A stretch of DNA of 39,498 bases. It comes from a virus. The DNA lies in the IMG/VR virus record IMGVR_UViG_3300042261_000565, positions 1 to 39,498 of that record. The stretch is one strand, 5' to 3'. The notes under the pieces are model-generated. The model made no database searches and was not told the origin of the DNA. It saw nothing but the letters and a program-made list of their open reading frames with translations. Position numbers and translations under genes: made by a program. Positions 5,165 to 13,776 of the stretch are shown in pieces (the stretch's first letter is position 1; each line of letters begins with the position of its first letter).

Positions 5165-6276
5165 TTTTTACACCATATCCATAATGGTTCACAAAAAACA
5201 CCATTTTTATCGGCAAAAGTGTTTGGTCTTTTTATCATTTTCATACCAATACAACCTTTATAATTTGATTTATTCAATGTAGATATAAAATCGTTCATAG
5301 GATCACAAATTTTATTAATAGTATGATTAGAATAAACGTCAGATATATTTAAAATTAAATATCCACCATCTTTTAAATTATTCCAAAAATTATTTATACT
5401 TTTAAATAAAAATCCTTCTAACCAATTATTTAATTTTTTAAATTTTTTAAAAGATTGATTATCTTGTTGTGTATATCTTTCAATATTAAAATATGGAGTA
5501 CTTGTAAAAAGTAAATCAAATTTTTCTTCTTTAAAATTAACATCCTCTGAACAACTTGATAATATTTGAGCCGTTTTATTTGATATTAAAGTTTTATAAG
5601 TAGATATCTGACTATTATATCCTTCAATTAAATTTATATTTGGATCAATTCCGATATAACTAAAACAATTTGAAGTCCAAAATCCTAATAATCTATCTCC
5701 CCATCCACTAGAAAAATCTAAAACCATTCCATTATTTCCATATTTATTATAAATATACTTTGCTATAATAGGTTTAAATTGTGATGCCATATATTTTCTC
5801 ATTACAATAGCCGTTCTAAAAGTTGAGATTGTAATATCATCTTTAATTAAACCGCTCCAAAAATAATTTAAAAGCGTATTTAAAAATTTATCATTATTCC
5901 AAACTCTTATAGGTGATGGTGAATTAATACTATCACACAATAATCTGTTATTAAAATGGAAAAAATTAGATGCGTTTAACCCCGTATTGTTTCCGTCTAA
6001 ATATTCTTTGTTTTTCTCCCATTTATATTCATATCTGCTAAACCACTCACCTTCTTTTAAAATATCTATAGAACAATTTTTCAATTTTTCAAAATCTTTA
6101 TACATATCTTCTATAGTAGGTTTATTAAATGGTAATAATATGTTATACTCTCTTATTGCTTTTATAATTTCATTTTTGATGTTTTGTTTATCATAATTTT
6201 TATTCAATTCTTTCCAATCTAATTGCGATATATAAAAATTGTTGTTTTTTATAAAATTATGATAATTTAATTGCAT
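5161..6276 (-). CDS. SAM-dependent DNA methyltransferase-like protein
   Basis: The 371 residues contain a class I SAM-binding motif (VLDFSSGWGDRLLG, 185-198), an acidic beta2 end (GIDPN, 209-213), a catalytic-type motif STPYFN (259-264) and GGYLILNISD (304-313). Amino-methyltransferases of DNA usually have (D/N/S)PP(Y/F); here the first proline is threonine, so activity is plausible but not certain. The N-terminal 150 residues may be a recognition domain. The gene is the last of a three-gene operon with two homing endonucleases, 17 bases after the stop of the nearer one. Confidence 0.75.
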   Translation of the reverse strand: MQLNYHNFIKNNNFYISQLDWKELNKNYDKQNIKNEIIKAIREYNILLPFNKPTIEDMYKDFEKLKNCSIDILKEGEWFSRYEYKWEKNKEYLDGNNTGLNASNFFHFNNRLLCDSINSPSPIRVWNNDKFLNTLLNYFWSGLIKDDITISTFRTAIVMRKYMASQFKPIIAKYIYNKYGNNGMVLDFSSGWGDRLLGFWTSNCFSYIGIDPNINLIEGYNSQISTYKTLISNKTAQILSSCSEDVNFKEEKFDLLFTSTPYFNIERYTQQDNQSFKKFKKLNNWLEGFLFKSINNFWNNLKDGGYLILNISDVYSNHTINKICDPMNDFISTLNKSNYKGCIGMKMIKRPNTFADKNGVFCEPLWIWCKN

Positions 6277-6293
6277 TTTATAATTCTTTTCTA

Positions 6294-7925
6294 TTAATTA
6301 TAATATTTTTCAAATGTTAATGTTCCACAATCCCATATACGATCATAACCATTTGCTTTCATATTTTTCCATTCGCTTATATTAGGATTAAAATTTTCAA
6401 AACGCTTTTTTAATATTTGTTTATTAAACGAATAACGATGATATCTTTTTTGATAAGATTTGTCAATATACCAATAATTTGGTCTGCTTTCGTGCAGGAG
6501 TTTAAATCCTAATTTGTAGTATAAATTTCCAATATTCCATCTTTTATCCGAATAGGTTTTAATCATAATAGGTTTATATACTTTCTCAAAATAAGATAGC
6601 AATTTACTTGCTCCTCCTATAATGATAAAATTGTTTATAGAACAAAATCTACTTAATTCATAATATCCTTCAATGTGTTTTTGTCCTAAAGCCTTTCGTA
6701 ATTTAGAAAATGTCATAATAGAAACTAATTTATTTTTATAAAAAAGACCTAAATTTATTACACAACGATCTTCACCTTGTATATGATACTTATTTAAAAA
6801 TTTGTTTTTCAGTTTACTATCAATTTCTTTTATTTCACATTTACGCGCATATATTTTATATTTTGTAAATCCTAATATATTTTTTAAACGATTTTTAACT
6901 ATACTCTTTTTAAAATTCCATTCATCTTCAAATACATGAATAAGGTGTATATGTTTATCACTACATAAGTTTGTTTTAATTAAATGATATTTATGATTTT
7001 TATTTCCTTTTATTTCAGAATGCCAATATAGTCCATCATATTCTATAGCAATTTTATTATCTGGTAAATAGATATCTACTTCTAATGGTTTAATAACAGT
7101 TCTGTCTTGTACTACCACATTATTAACCAATGTTTTTATATATTCTAACAATTCGTTTTCTGAAATTGATTGTCCTTTTGTATTTATAAGTGGATTACAT
7201 TTATAACATCTTGGAATAGAACCATCATCTAAAGTAGATTCAGTTATTTCATTACATGCCGTACATTTAAATTTATATTTCTTATGACCAACTCCTTCAT
7301 ATTCAAAAGTATCAAATAATGGTGTAAATTTATTTGATAATCTATTACCACTTATTAAGTCATTTAAAAATTTATTTCTGTTTGTCGTAATTCTTTTTTT
7401 AATTGTTTCTATTTCATTATTTTTTCTAGTTTTTTTAATTTTTTCTATAATAGATGGTAATTGAAATACATTTTTAACACCATATTTTTCTAAAATTCTG
7501 TTTTCATTTGATGATCTACCATGTTCGGATTTCATATAATGATCTTGTCCATAATGTTCCAAAAAAGTTTGTTGTTTTTTTGTTTTTATTTCTGTGGATT
7601 GTGATGGATTTGTTACACCATATTTTTCCAAAAATGCTTTAACCTTTTTTTCTTTAATACTATTGATTCTATTACTGTGTCCTAAAATATAATCTCTTGT
7701 TGGAGTTAAAACATTATTTCCACAACCACATTTACATTTCTTTATTTCTTTTAAATCGTTTAAATAATAATATACTCTATCTTTAAAAGAAGCATTAATA
7801 GGTAAAAAATTGGTAAAATCCATAACAGCTTTATAAATATAAAAATACTTTGTATTAGGTGTATGACAAACTGCAACACAACCTAATTTATGTTGTAACA
7901 TTTTCAAATCTTCTTTTATATTCAT
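6294..7925 (-). CDS. homing endonuclease with VSR-like nuclease domain (1)
   Basis: The 543-residue protein has an N-terminal Cys cluster (KCKCGCG, 63-69), three EKYGV-type repeats (about 100-155) that look like DNA-binding modules, and a zinc ribbon (C221/C224, C240/C243). The nuclease domain has LEVD at 281-284, EYDGLYWHSE at 295-304 and EDEW at 333-336. This is the pattern of the EDxHD (I-Bth0305I/Vsr-like) homing endonucleases common in T4-type phages. The conserved C-terminus ends NGYDRIWDCG plus a short tail. It overlaps the upstream endonuclease gene by ATGA and is 17 bases from the methyltransferase. Confidence 0.85.
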   Translation of the reverse strand: MNIKEDLKMLQHKLGCVAVCHTPNTKYFYIYKAVMDFTNFLPINASFKDRVYYYLNDLKEIKKCKCGCGNNVLTPTRDYILGHSNRINSIKEKKVKAFLEKYGVTNPSQSTEIKTKKQQTFLEHYGQDHYMKSEHGRSSNENRILEKYGVKNVFQLPSIIEKIKKTRKNNEIETIKKRITTNRNKFLNDLISGNRLSNKFTPLFDTFEYEGVGHKKYKFKCTACNEITESTLDDGSIPRCYKCNPLINTKGQSISENELLEYIKTLVNNVVVQDRTVIKPLEVDIYLPDNKIAIEYDGLYWHSEIKGNKNHKYHLIKTNLCSDKHIHLIHVFEDEWNFKKSIVKNRLKNILGFTKYKIYARKCEIKEIDSKLKNKFLNKYHIQGEDRCVINLGLFYKNKLVSIMTFSKLRKALGQKHIEGYYELSRFCSINNFIIIGGASKLLSYFEKVYKPIMIKTYSDKRWNIGNLYYKLGFKLLHESRPNYWYIDKSYQKRYHRYSFNKQILKKRFENFNPNISEWKNMKANGYDRIWDCGTLTFEKYYN

Positions 7926-9394
7926 AAAATATTATATTGCTTTTCAAATAATAATGTTCCACAGTCCCATATACGATCATAACCGTTTGCTTTCATGTTT
8001 TCCCATTCGCTTATATTAGGATTAAAATTTATTATTTTGTTTTTTAAAATTGATTTTCTAAAATTAAATCTATAAATTCGATTTAAATAATCTTTTGTAT
8101 ACCAATAAGATGGTCTTGTTTTTCTTGTCATAGTAAATCCTAAATTATAATATAAATTACCATTTGACCATCTTCTGTCAGCATAACTTATTATTTTTTG
8201 TGGTTTATATTTTTTCTCAAAATAAGATAATAATTTTCCAGCCGCACCAACAATATTAAATTTAGAAATAGTCGCAAATCTACTTAATTCCCAACAATTT
8301 TCTCGATGTTCTCTCCCTAATACTTTTCTAAATTTACTAAATGTCATAACAGATATTAAATGTGATTTATAAAATAATCCGATATGTTTATTTGAATGAT
8401 CTTGACCTTGTATATGATATTTATTAAGAAATTTATCTTTTGTTTTAATATCAATTTCTTTTATATAGCAATTTCTCGCCCATATTTTATATTTTGTGTG
8501 CTTTAATATATTCATTAATCTATTTTTTACAATAGGCCATTTATACATAATTTCATCTGCAAAAAGTTGTATAAGAAATATTCCTGCTTTTTGTGCTTCT
8601 TCTGTTTTCATTAAATGATAACTAGAATTTGCGCCCATGCTTTCAGAATGCCAATATAGTCCGTTTATTTCAATTCCAATTTTCTTTTCTGGTATATAAA
8701 TATCAATTTCATAAGGTTTAATAATAGATCGAGTATTTAAAACTATTGTTTCATATTTTGTAATAAAATCAATAACTTTTTGTTCTATATTAGAATTTTT
8801 GGTGCAAACTGGACAATGTAACTTTCCAATTTCATAATACCAATGATCAAATATAGTGTTACATTTTATACATTGCCATTTATAAATTTTATCATAACCT
8901 TGCCCAAAATATTCTTTCCTAGTAAATAATGGTTTAATTCCAATTTTTTCAGGAAAATCTAAAAATCTTTTAAACATTACATCTAATATTTTGTTTTTTA
9001 TTACATTTTTATCAGTAGTTTTCGCTTTGCATTTACTACTACAAAAAGATTGCTTAGTAATTCTCTTTTCTCGTAATATCTCTTTTCCACAAATTGTACA
9101 TAATGTCTTTTTTAAGTATGACCAACTTTTTCCTGTAAATTTACGAATCGTTGTGTCATCAACTTCTTCAATACCTATACCATGTTTCTTATTAAGATTG
9201 TTTTTAATATTATACTTACTTTTACAAGTATTATCACAAAAATTTAATCTGCCTTCTTTTTTATCTGCAATTCTTCTATAAAGTTCTTTATTGCAAAAAG
9301 AACATTTAGTTTTATAAACATAAACCCAACCAGAATTAGTACGAGTTCTAAACTTATTATCATCACAAAATATATATTTTTGTTTTGTATCCAT
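7922..9394 (-). CDS. homing endonuclease with VSR-like nuclease domain (2)
   Basis: The 490-residue paralogue of the next gene has three Cys4 zinc ribbons (C31/C34/C53/C57, C99/C102/C118/C122, C174/C177/C194/C197). The nuclease core has E229-x-D231 and EINGLYWHSE (242-251). The second motif has N where the paralogues have D (EYDG versus EING). The C-terminal 250 residues closely match the other two endonucleases. It is first in an operon under a TTGACA-16-TATAAT promoter, just downstream of the capsid gene terminator; a leader of only about two bases is predicted. Confidence 0.85.
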   Translation of the reverse strand: MDTKQKYIFCDDNKFRTRTNSGWVYVYKTKCSFCNKELYRRIADKKEGRLNFCDNTCKSKYNIKNNLNKKHGIGIEEVDDTTIRKFTGKSWSYLKKTLCTICGKEILREKRITKQSFCSSKCKAKTTDKNVIKNKILDVMFKRFLDFPEKIGIKPLFTRKEYFGQGYDKIYKWQCIKCNTIFDHWYYEIGKLHCPVCTKNSNIEQKVIDFITKYETIVLNTRSIIKPYEIDIYIPEKKIGIEINGLYWHSESMGANSSYHLMKTEEAQKAGIFLIQLFADEIMYKWPIVKNRLMNILKHTKYKIWARNCYIKEIDIKTKDKFLNKYHIQGQDHSNKHIGLFYKSHLISVMTFSKFRKVLGREHRENCWELSRFATISKFNIVGAAGKLLSYFEKKYKPQKIISYADRRWSNGNLYYNLGFTMTRKTRPSYWYTKDYLNRIYRFNFRKSILKNKIINFNPNISEWENMKANGYDRIWDCGTLLFEKQYNIL

Positions 9395-9402
9395 TTTGCA
9401 TT

Positions 9403-9430
9403 ATTATACCACTATCTTAATTAATGTCAA
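9403..9430 (-). promoter_or_regulatory. consensus sigma70-type promoter
   Basis: On the minus strand TTGACA (9430-9425), a 16-bp spacer and TATAAT (9408-9403) are perfect hexamers. The ATG of the endonuclease starts at 9394, so the transcript would be nearly leaderless. Confidence 0.85.
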
Positions 9431-9433
9431 TAG

Positions 9434-9470
9434 ACAAAAAGAATGGGTTGCATTTCTGCAACCCATTCTT
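9434..9470 (-). terminator. terminator of the major capsid gene
   Basis: On the minus strand a perfect 14-bp stem (AAGAATGGGTTGCA and its complement) closes on a GAAA tetraloop and is followed by TTTTTG. It begins 17 bases after the capsid gene's stop codon. Confidence 0.95.
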
Positions 9471-9486
9471 AAACAACTGTTTACTC

Positions 9487-10926
9487 TTACATGTAAACGT
9501 GAGCAGCCCCAGGAACAAAGGATTCCCCAAGACCTTTAACGATAAGCAAGTGGTAGAACAAGTTGCTTCCAAAGATGTGATCTACAACACCATAACGTGT
9601 AAGCAAACCAACTCTTGGTGCGAAATCGTTCGGACCAATTGTACGTTGAATCATTACTGGAATATATGGGCAATATACTAAACCAGTATCATAATAATCT
9701 GCACCCTTATAACCAAGTAATGCGTATTCTACGATAGAAGTACGACCACCTTGTTGATATTGGGCTTCAGTACGTGTGTCACGGTAGATGTTGAAACGTC
9801 CACCAACAGAACCTACTTTAGCAATACCTGCGGGTTGGGTATTTACTGTACCGTTTACTTGCATGAACTTGAATTCAGGAAGATTTTCGAGAATTGAGCA
9901 AACTCTTGGAGTTGCGATAATAAAGTTAGCGGGACCACGACGGTTGTTGATCGCAATACGGTTAGCTTCGATGATTATACGAGCATAGAAGTCACGATTG
10001 CGTTCACCAATCCAACGGGCATCGGCTGAACCAGCATACCAGAAGGAATATCCTTGACCCTTAGAAGGTGTGGACGTTCCTGCATTTAAGCAGACTTGAA
10101 CCATACGCATGATCATTTCACGGTCAATTTCGGCTTGAATTTCGTAGCTCATCGCGTTTGTCATTTCAGAGTCGATATCAATACCATTCATGTTCTTTAA
10201 GTCTTGTTCAAGTTCGACAGACCACTTAGCTGCCAATCTACGAGTTCCGGCTTCTACTGCTGTCTTCTCCATGTTGATTGTCATTTGAGGAATGTTACCA
10301 GACATTTCGAATTGCGCTAATAAAGCAGCTACACCGTTATCAAGACCATTTGTTTCGGCATCGAATACACCGGCTAAACCAGAAAGTCTAGCACTTGAAA
10401 CACCAGTATGACGGGTGTTAAGGGTATTCCAACCTACTTCAGTCGAATTTGTGCTCCAATAAGGTTGTGCGCCTTGGGTTGTACCATCAGAACTGCCATT
10501 GTAAGCGTTTGTGGTAGGACTACCAAGAGCGTTTGCATCGTATTTATAACGAAGGGCAAAAGCTAAACCAACCGGACCACTCATTGGTTGTACACCAACG
10601 ATTTCGTTTGTGATTAACTCAGGGAAAGTACGACGAATCATTGGGATTAATACTTTAGGTAAACGAGCGTCACCTGTAGCATAAGTATCACCACTGAAAG
10701 CACCTGCTGTTCCTTGATGTGTACCAAAAACGTTGCCTGATTGGGCAAAGCTATTTTCAACCAAATACTTTTCTTGGTTTTCTAAAAGTACCGCAGTACT
10801 TAAACGTTTGTGAGAATCTTCCAAAGCCGCTACTTTATCTGACTTATAATCCAGAATGGGCTTCCATTTTTCGAGCAATTCTGTTGCTCTATTTCTATCT
10901 ACATAACCTGTTGCTTGTGTTATCAT
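9487..10926 (-). CDS. 23: major capsid protein (T4 gp23-like)
   Basis: The 479-residue protein has the T4-type capsid signatures GDTYATGDARLP (about 79-90), IVGVQPMSGP and ATPRVCSILENLPEF. Its length is close to T4 gp23 (521). The N-terminal scaffold-like region holds LVE at 55-57 before NSF, a match to the (L/I)-x-E cleavage site of the prohead protease, so the mature form probably starts near residue 58. The gene is noticeably less AT-rich than its neighbours, as expected for a highly expressed protein. Its leader carries an AATAAATAATTAAAA late-type box and a GTTCAA/TTGAAC hairpin. A strong terminator follows. Confidence 0.95.
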   Translation of the reverse strand: MITQATGYVDRNRATELLEKWKPILDYKSDKVAALEDSHKRLSTAVLLENQEKYLVENSFAQSGNVFGTHQGTAGAFSGDTYATGDARLPKVLIPMIRRTFPELITNEIVGVQPMSGPVGLAFALRYKYDANALGSPTTNAYNGSSDGTTQGAQPYWSTNSTEVGWNTLNTRHTGVSSARLSGLAGVFDAETNGLDNGVAALLAQFEMSGNIPQMTINMEKTAVEAGTRRLAAKWSVELEQDLKNMNGIDIDSEMTNAMSYEIQAEIDREMIMRMVQVCLNAGTSTPSKGQGYSFWYAGSADARWIGERNRDFYARIIIEANRIAINNRRGPANFIIATPRVCSILENLPEFKFMQVNGTVNTQPAGIAKVGSVGGRFNIYRDTRTEAQYQQGGRTSIVEYALLGYKGADYYDTGLVYCPYIPVMIQRTIGPNDFAPRVGLLTRYGVVDHIFGSNLFYHLLIVKGLGESFVPGAAHVYM

Positions 10927-10993
10927 ATTTTTTATTCCTTTTCTATTTTCTTGAAATGTTCAAAACCGCTTGAACATTAAAATCTATTTTAAT

Positions 10994-11001
10994 TATTTAT
11001 T
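10994..11001 (-). promoter_or_regulatory. late-type promoter variant of the capsid gene
   Basis: AATAAATA followed by ATTAAAA on the minus strand, one mismatch to TATAAATA, about 70 bases before the ATG. The extended form matches the boxes before the gp21, portal and neck genes. Confidence 0.5.
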
Positions 11002-11040
11002 AAATTTAAAATCAATTTTTATAATTTTAATAAATATTTT

Positions 11041-11961
11041 TTATTTTCTTGTAAAAGACTCCTCTTTTTTCATACTTTCTGCAATGTCGTTAATATAAGA
11101 ATATTCATTCATTGCGTCGTTTTCTTCTTTCTTTTCGACTATTACTTTAGGTGTATCGAAAGTTTTTTGATCTATTTTGGTAACAGTTTTTTCTGTTTCT
11201 TTTTCGATTTTTTCAGCTTCGTCTTTATTAAACATTTCGACAACATAATTAAAATTCTTTTCTATTTCTGTAGAATTTTTACCATCGAGCAATTTCATTA
11301 CGAATTTTTTCTTATCGTCTGTTAGGTCTTTGGTTTTACGTTCTAGTAATAGAGTTGCTTCTGTATTTGTTAATTTATTTTTAATTTCAGCAGCTTCTTT
11401 AATTGTTTTATTAAGTTCGCCGCGAAGTTTTTCAATTGTGTCATGACCGTCTTTAAGGGCTGACTTAAAGTTTTCGCTTATAAATTCAGGATCAACTGCT
11501 ACAATTTTGCGAATCTCATCTAACATTGTACGTGCTCTTATATTTTGGCAAGCTTCTTTTAATTGTTCTTTAGGAAGTGTGTCTTCGATATAAAGATCAA
11601 GAAACTTTGTAATTTTTTCAATTAAATCCACACGAAGGGATTCTGCACCGTTTTTCATATCGTTTTCATATTTTTCAACGATTTTCTTTAATTTAGCAGA
11701 ATGTGCTTCATCGATTTGTTTTATAACTTTATGAAATTTGGAAGTGTGATCAGCATCAATAGCTTCAATTAGCTTATCTAATTTTGCTGTGTGATCTTCG
11801 TCCATTTTAGAAAGCTCATTCTCAACTACTAATTGAATTTGTGAATTTGCTTTTTCTTCGACAGCTTCATTGAAAACTTTTGCTAAATTTGTTTTAACTT
11901 CTTCTGTTAAAATATCTGAACTAATTGATTTTAATACATCTTCTATTTTTTGCTTATCCAT
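11041..11961 (-). CDS. 22: prohead core scaffolding protein (T4 gp22-like)
   Basis: The 306-residue, highly charged and almost wholly coiled-coil protein sits between the capsid gene and small core genes, as in T4. It contains a threefold repeat near residues 54-92 (DEDHTAKL, DADHTSKF, DEAHSAKL). gp22-type proteins form the inner core on which the capsid assembles and are then degraded by the gp21 protease. Identity rests on position, composition and length (T4 gp22 has 269). AAAGGAGAATAAC precedes the ATG. Confidence 0.8.
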   Translation of the reverse strand: MDKQKIEDVLKSISSDILTEEVKTNLAKVFNEAVEEKANSQIQLVVENELSKMDEDHTAKLDKLIEAIDADHTSKFHKVIKQIDEAHSAKLKKIVEKYENDMKNGAESLRVDLIEKITKFLDLYIEDTLPKEQLKEACQNIRARTMLDEIRKIVAVDPEFISENFKSALKDGHDTIEKLRGELNKTIKEAAEIKNKLTNTEATLLLERKTKDLTDDKKKFVMKLLDGKNSTEIEKNFNYVVEMFNKDEAEKIEKETEKTVTKIDQKTFDTPKVIVEKKEENDAMNEYSYINDIAESMKKEESFTRK

Positions 11962-11963
11962 TG

Positions 11964-12125
11964 TTATTCTCCTTTAGAAATTATTTCTTCGTCTTTCATC
12001 TGTTCGCTCATTTTTTCCTTAATTCTTTCGGTAACAGCGTTTTGTAAACTGACTTTTGCTTCGGAATAATTGTCTTCAAAAATATTTTTAACAAATATAC
12101 CAATCTGCTCTTGTACTTTAGTCAT
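11964..12125 (-). CDS. small head-core protein, 53 aa
   Basis: A 54-codon frame starts MTKVQEQIGIF and ends IISKGE, with GAAAGGA as ribosome site. Upstream is a CTAAATAATTG late-type box. The charged helical peptide lies between the gp21-type protease and the gp22-type scaffold, where T4 carries the small core proteins gp67 and gp68. It is a likely minor core component, by position only. Its 3' end holds the ribosome site of the scaffold gene. Confidence 0.7.
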   Translation of the reverse strand: MTKVQEQIGIFVKNIFEDNYSEAKVSLQNAVTERIKEKMSEQMKDEEIISKGE

Positions 12126-12166
12126 AATTAAATCCTTTCAATTATTTAGTAATTCTAAATATAAAA

Positions 12167-12610
12167 TTATGAAATATTATATGTTTCTCCACCTATTTTT
12201 AATCTAAACACTTTAGAAATGTCTACATTTCTTATTCTATCTTTTGGATTTGGAAATTTTTGAATATAACTTTCACCATCAATAGAACTTACATACATGG
12301 TTAAAATGTCATAATTATCATATCGTTCTTTTGCATTTCCTAGTGGACTTCCTGCTCCTGTAATGGCCTTTTCCGGTATTTTTAATTTGCCGTTTACCAT
12401 CATTTCATCACCAGCTTTTTTAAACGGATCAGTTTTTGAAGTGTTTTTCCTTATTGTCCAAATAGTGAAATTTTCTGTACCACCATTGGAATGTGCAAAT
12501 ATAAAATTAGATAAATCTTCTTTGGAAACCGTGTTTAAATCTATGTCTTCTTGTAATTTTTGAGTTACAATATTTTCATAAATAAGTGACAATTTTTCCA
12601 AATCATTCAT
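12167..12610 (-). CDS. putative head protein with cleavable leader, 147 aa
   Basis: The start MNDLEKLSLIYENIV contains I-Y-E at 10-12, a prohead-protease-type site. The remainder is a compact alpha/beta domain I do not recognise. It is located between core and protease genes. Nearly the same leader core (LIYE) occurs in the unrelated protein at 31607-32287. Confidence 0.7.
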   Translation of the reverse strand: MNDLEKLSLIYENIVTQKLQEDIDLNTVSKEDLSNFIFAHSNGGTENFTIWTIRKNTSKTDPFKKAGDEMMVNGKLKIPEKAITGAGSPLGNAKERYDNYDILTMYVSSIDGESYIQKFPNPKDRIRNVDISKVFRLKIGGETYNIS

Positions 12611-12619
12611 AGATTTATA

Positions 12620-12829
12620 TTATTTTTTAGTGTCTTTAGAATCTGCGACTTTTTCCTTTTCGTCCTTTTCAGCTTCTTCAACATCTGCATCTAAATCGTC
12701 TTCTTTTGCAGATTGTTTGCGTAGTTTTACGTCCATCTTCGCCTTGCGTTCTGCTTTGTCATATCCCTTGTGCTTACGAACTTTATCATACGCTTCCATT
12801 AACATTTCCATATCTTTATCCATATTCAT
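12620..12829 (-). CDS. small prohead core protein (gp67-like)
   Basis: This 69-residue protein starts with LME at 10-12, a possible protease site. It has a lysine-rich middle and a very acidic C-terminus (EDDLDADVEEAEKDEKEK). T4 gp67 is likewise a small core protein with an acidic tail encoded between portal and protease. The call rests on position and composition. A TATAAATA box lies 31 bases upstream and AAGGAGAAA is the ribosome site. Confidence 0.6.
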   Translation of the reverse strand: MNMDKDMEMLMEAYDKVRKHKGYDKAERKAKMDVKLRKQSAKEDDLDADVEEAEKDEKEKVADSKDTKK

Positions 12830-12859
12830 ATTTTTCTCCTTAATATTAAATCTTACAAT

Positions 12860-12867
12860 TATTTATA
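12860..12867 (-). promoter_or_regulatory. TATAAATA late-type promoter
   Basis: An exact octamer with ATT following, on the minus strand, upstream of the small core gene at 12829 and inside the end of the protease gene region. Confidence 0.55.
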
Positions 12868-12881
12868 CTTTTATGCTGCAA

Positions 12882-13553
12882 TTACCCCTTTAAAACATTT
12901 AAAAATTGTTTAAAACTTTCCAACATATAATTCTCTATATCTTTTTTAGGTAGAGAATTTAAACGACATTCCAAAGAATTACATGCTATTTCAACTATTT
13001 TTCCACCTTCTGAAATAATATATTGGCGATTTTCATTAATACTTTCCAAAATTGCAGAAGCATAAGAAGGTTGGTGTACTAAATCCACCGCAATTAAATG
13101 AAAGTTTTTAACTTTATTATATTCACCTTCGGAAAGTAGACTACCAAGTGCTCTGCTGGAACAACCCAACTTAATACCATCCATTAATAATTGTTTAACA
13201 ACAACCCCTGAAGGTGTTGAAAGTATTCTAGACTTTCCGAAGAAAATATTATCATTTTGTTCAAGAGAAACGATATTATGACAAGCCTTTTCTAATGAAA
13301 CATCTGTTGAATTAGCCGGGTGGTCAAGTTCACCAAGTGCGCGACTATGTTTTATAAAATCAGTAGTATAACGGCCAACTTCACTAACCATTTCATTTAA
13401 ATCATAAATACGTTTATTTTGGTTTGGTTTAGAAGCAAGCATATATGGCCCTTTTATATAAACTACTCTTGGCTCGTCCTTGTTTTTTTCCTCTACGATT
13501 ACTTCTAAATCTTCTGTTATAGGGGTTTCACGTATTAATTTTAAAAGTTGCAT
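12882..13553 (-). CDS. 21: prohead maturation protease (T4 gp21-like)
   Basis: The 223-residue serine protease shows GELDHP with His78, GCSSRALG with the catalytic Ser at 132/133, and VDLVHQPS with Asp157, the triad of the T4 gp21 family. These enzymes sit in the prohead core and cut scaffold and capsid proteins after (L/I)-x-E. Its own N-terminus carries IRE (7-9) and ITE (12-14), fitting self-cleavage. It precedes the core and capsid genes. A TATAAATA box and AGGAGAG ribosome site lie upstream. Confidence 0.92.
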   Translation of the reverse strand: MQLLKLIRETPITEDLEVIVEEKNKDEPRVVYIKGPYMLASKPNQNKRIYDLNEMVSEVGRYTTDFIKHSRALGELDHPANSTDVSLEKACHNIVSLEQNDNIFFGKSRILSTPSGVVVKQLLMDGIKLGCSSRALGSLLSEGEYNKVKNFHLIAVDLVHQPSYASAILESINENRQYIISEGGKIVEIACNSLECRLNSLPKKDIENYMLESFKQFLNVLKG

Positions 13554-13577
13554 AACATCTCTCCTAAAGCTTTTAAT

Positions 13578-13585
13578 TATTTATA
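13578..13585 (-). promoter_or_regulatory. TATAAATA late-type promoter of the protease
   Basis: An exact octamer followed by ATTAAAAG on the minus strand, 24 bases before the ATG. Confidence 0.6.
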
Positions 13586-13677
13586 AATATTCTAATAAAA
13601 TCTTTAAATTTTATTGAAAAATCTAATTTATTATTTTCTTTTCATAAATTATTTATGGTTTTTTTTAATTTTTTCAA

Positions 13678-13705
13678 TTGACATTATTTTATTATATGAT
13701 ATAGT
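13678..13705 (+). promoter_or_regulatory. sigma70-type promoter of the Ro60-like gene
   Basis: TTGACA (13678-13683), a 16-bp spacer and TATAGT (13700-13705). It leaves a leader of about 65 bases, which holds the 13-mer TTGATTACAGCAA at 13721-13733 shared with structured RNA E2. Confidence 0.7.
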
Positions 13706-13776
13706 TATAAACAGAATAGATTGATTACAGCAATTAAAACCATTAAAGGAAAAACATCAGTCTGAAAGAAAAAAAT

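Noticed and set aside
5161-9394. The two endonuclease genes as intron- or intein-encoded
   Set aside because: They are free-standing with their own promoter and do not interrupt a reading frame; the capsid gene is intact and has its own terminator.
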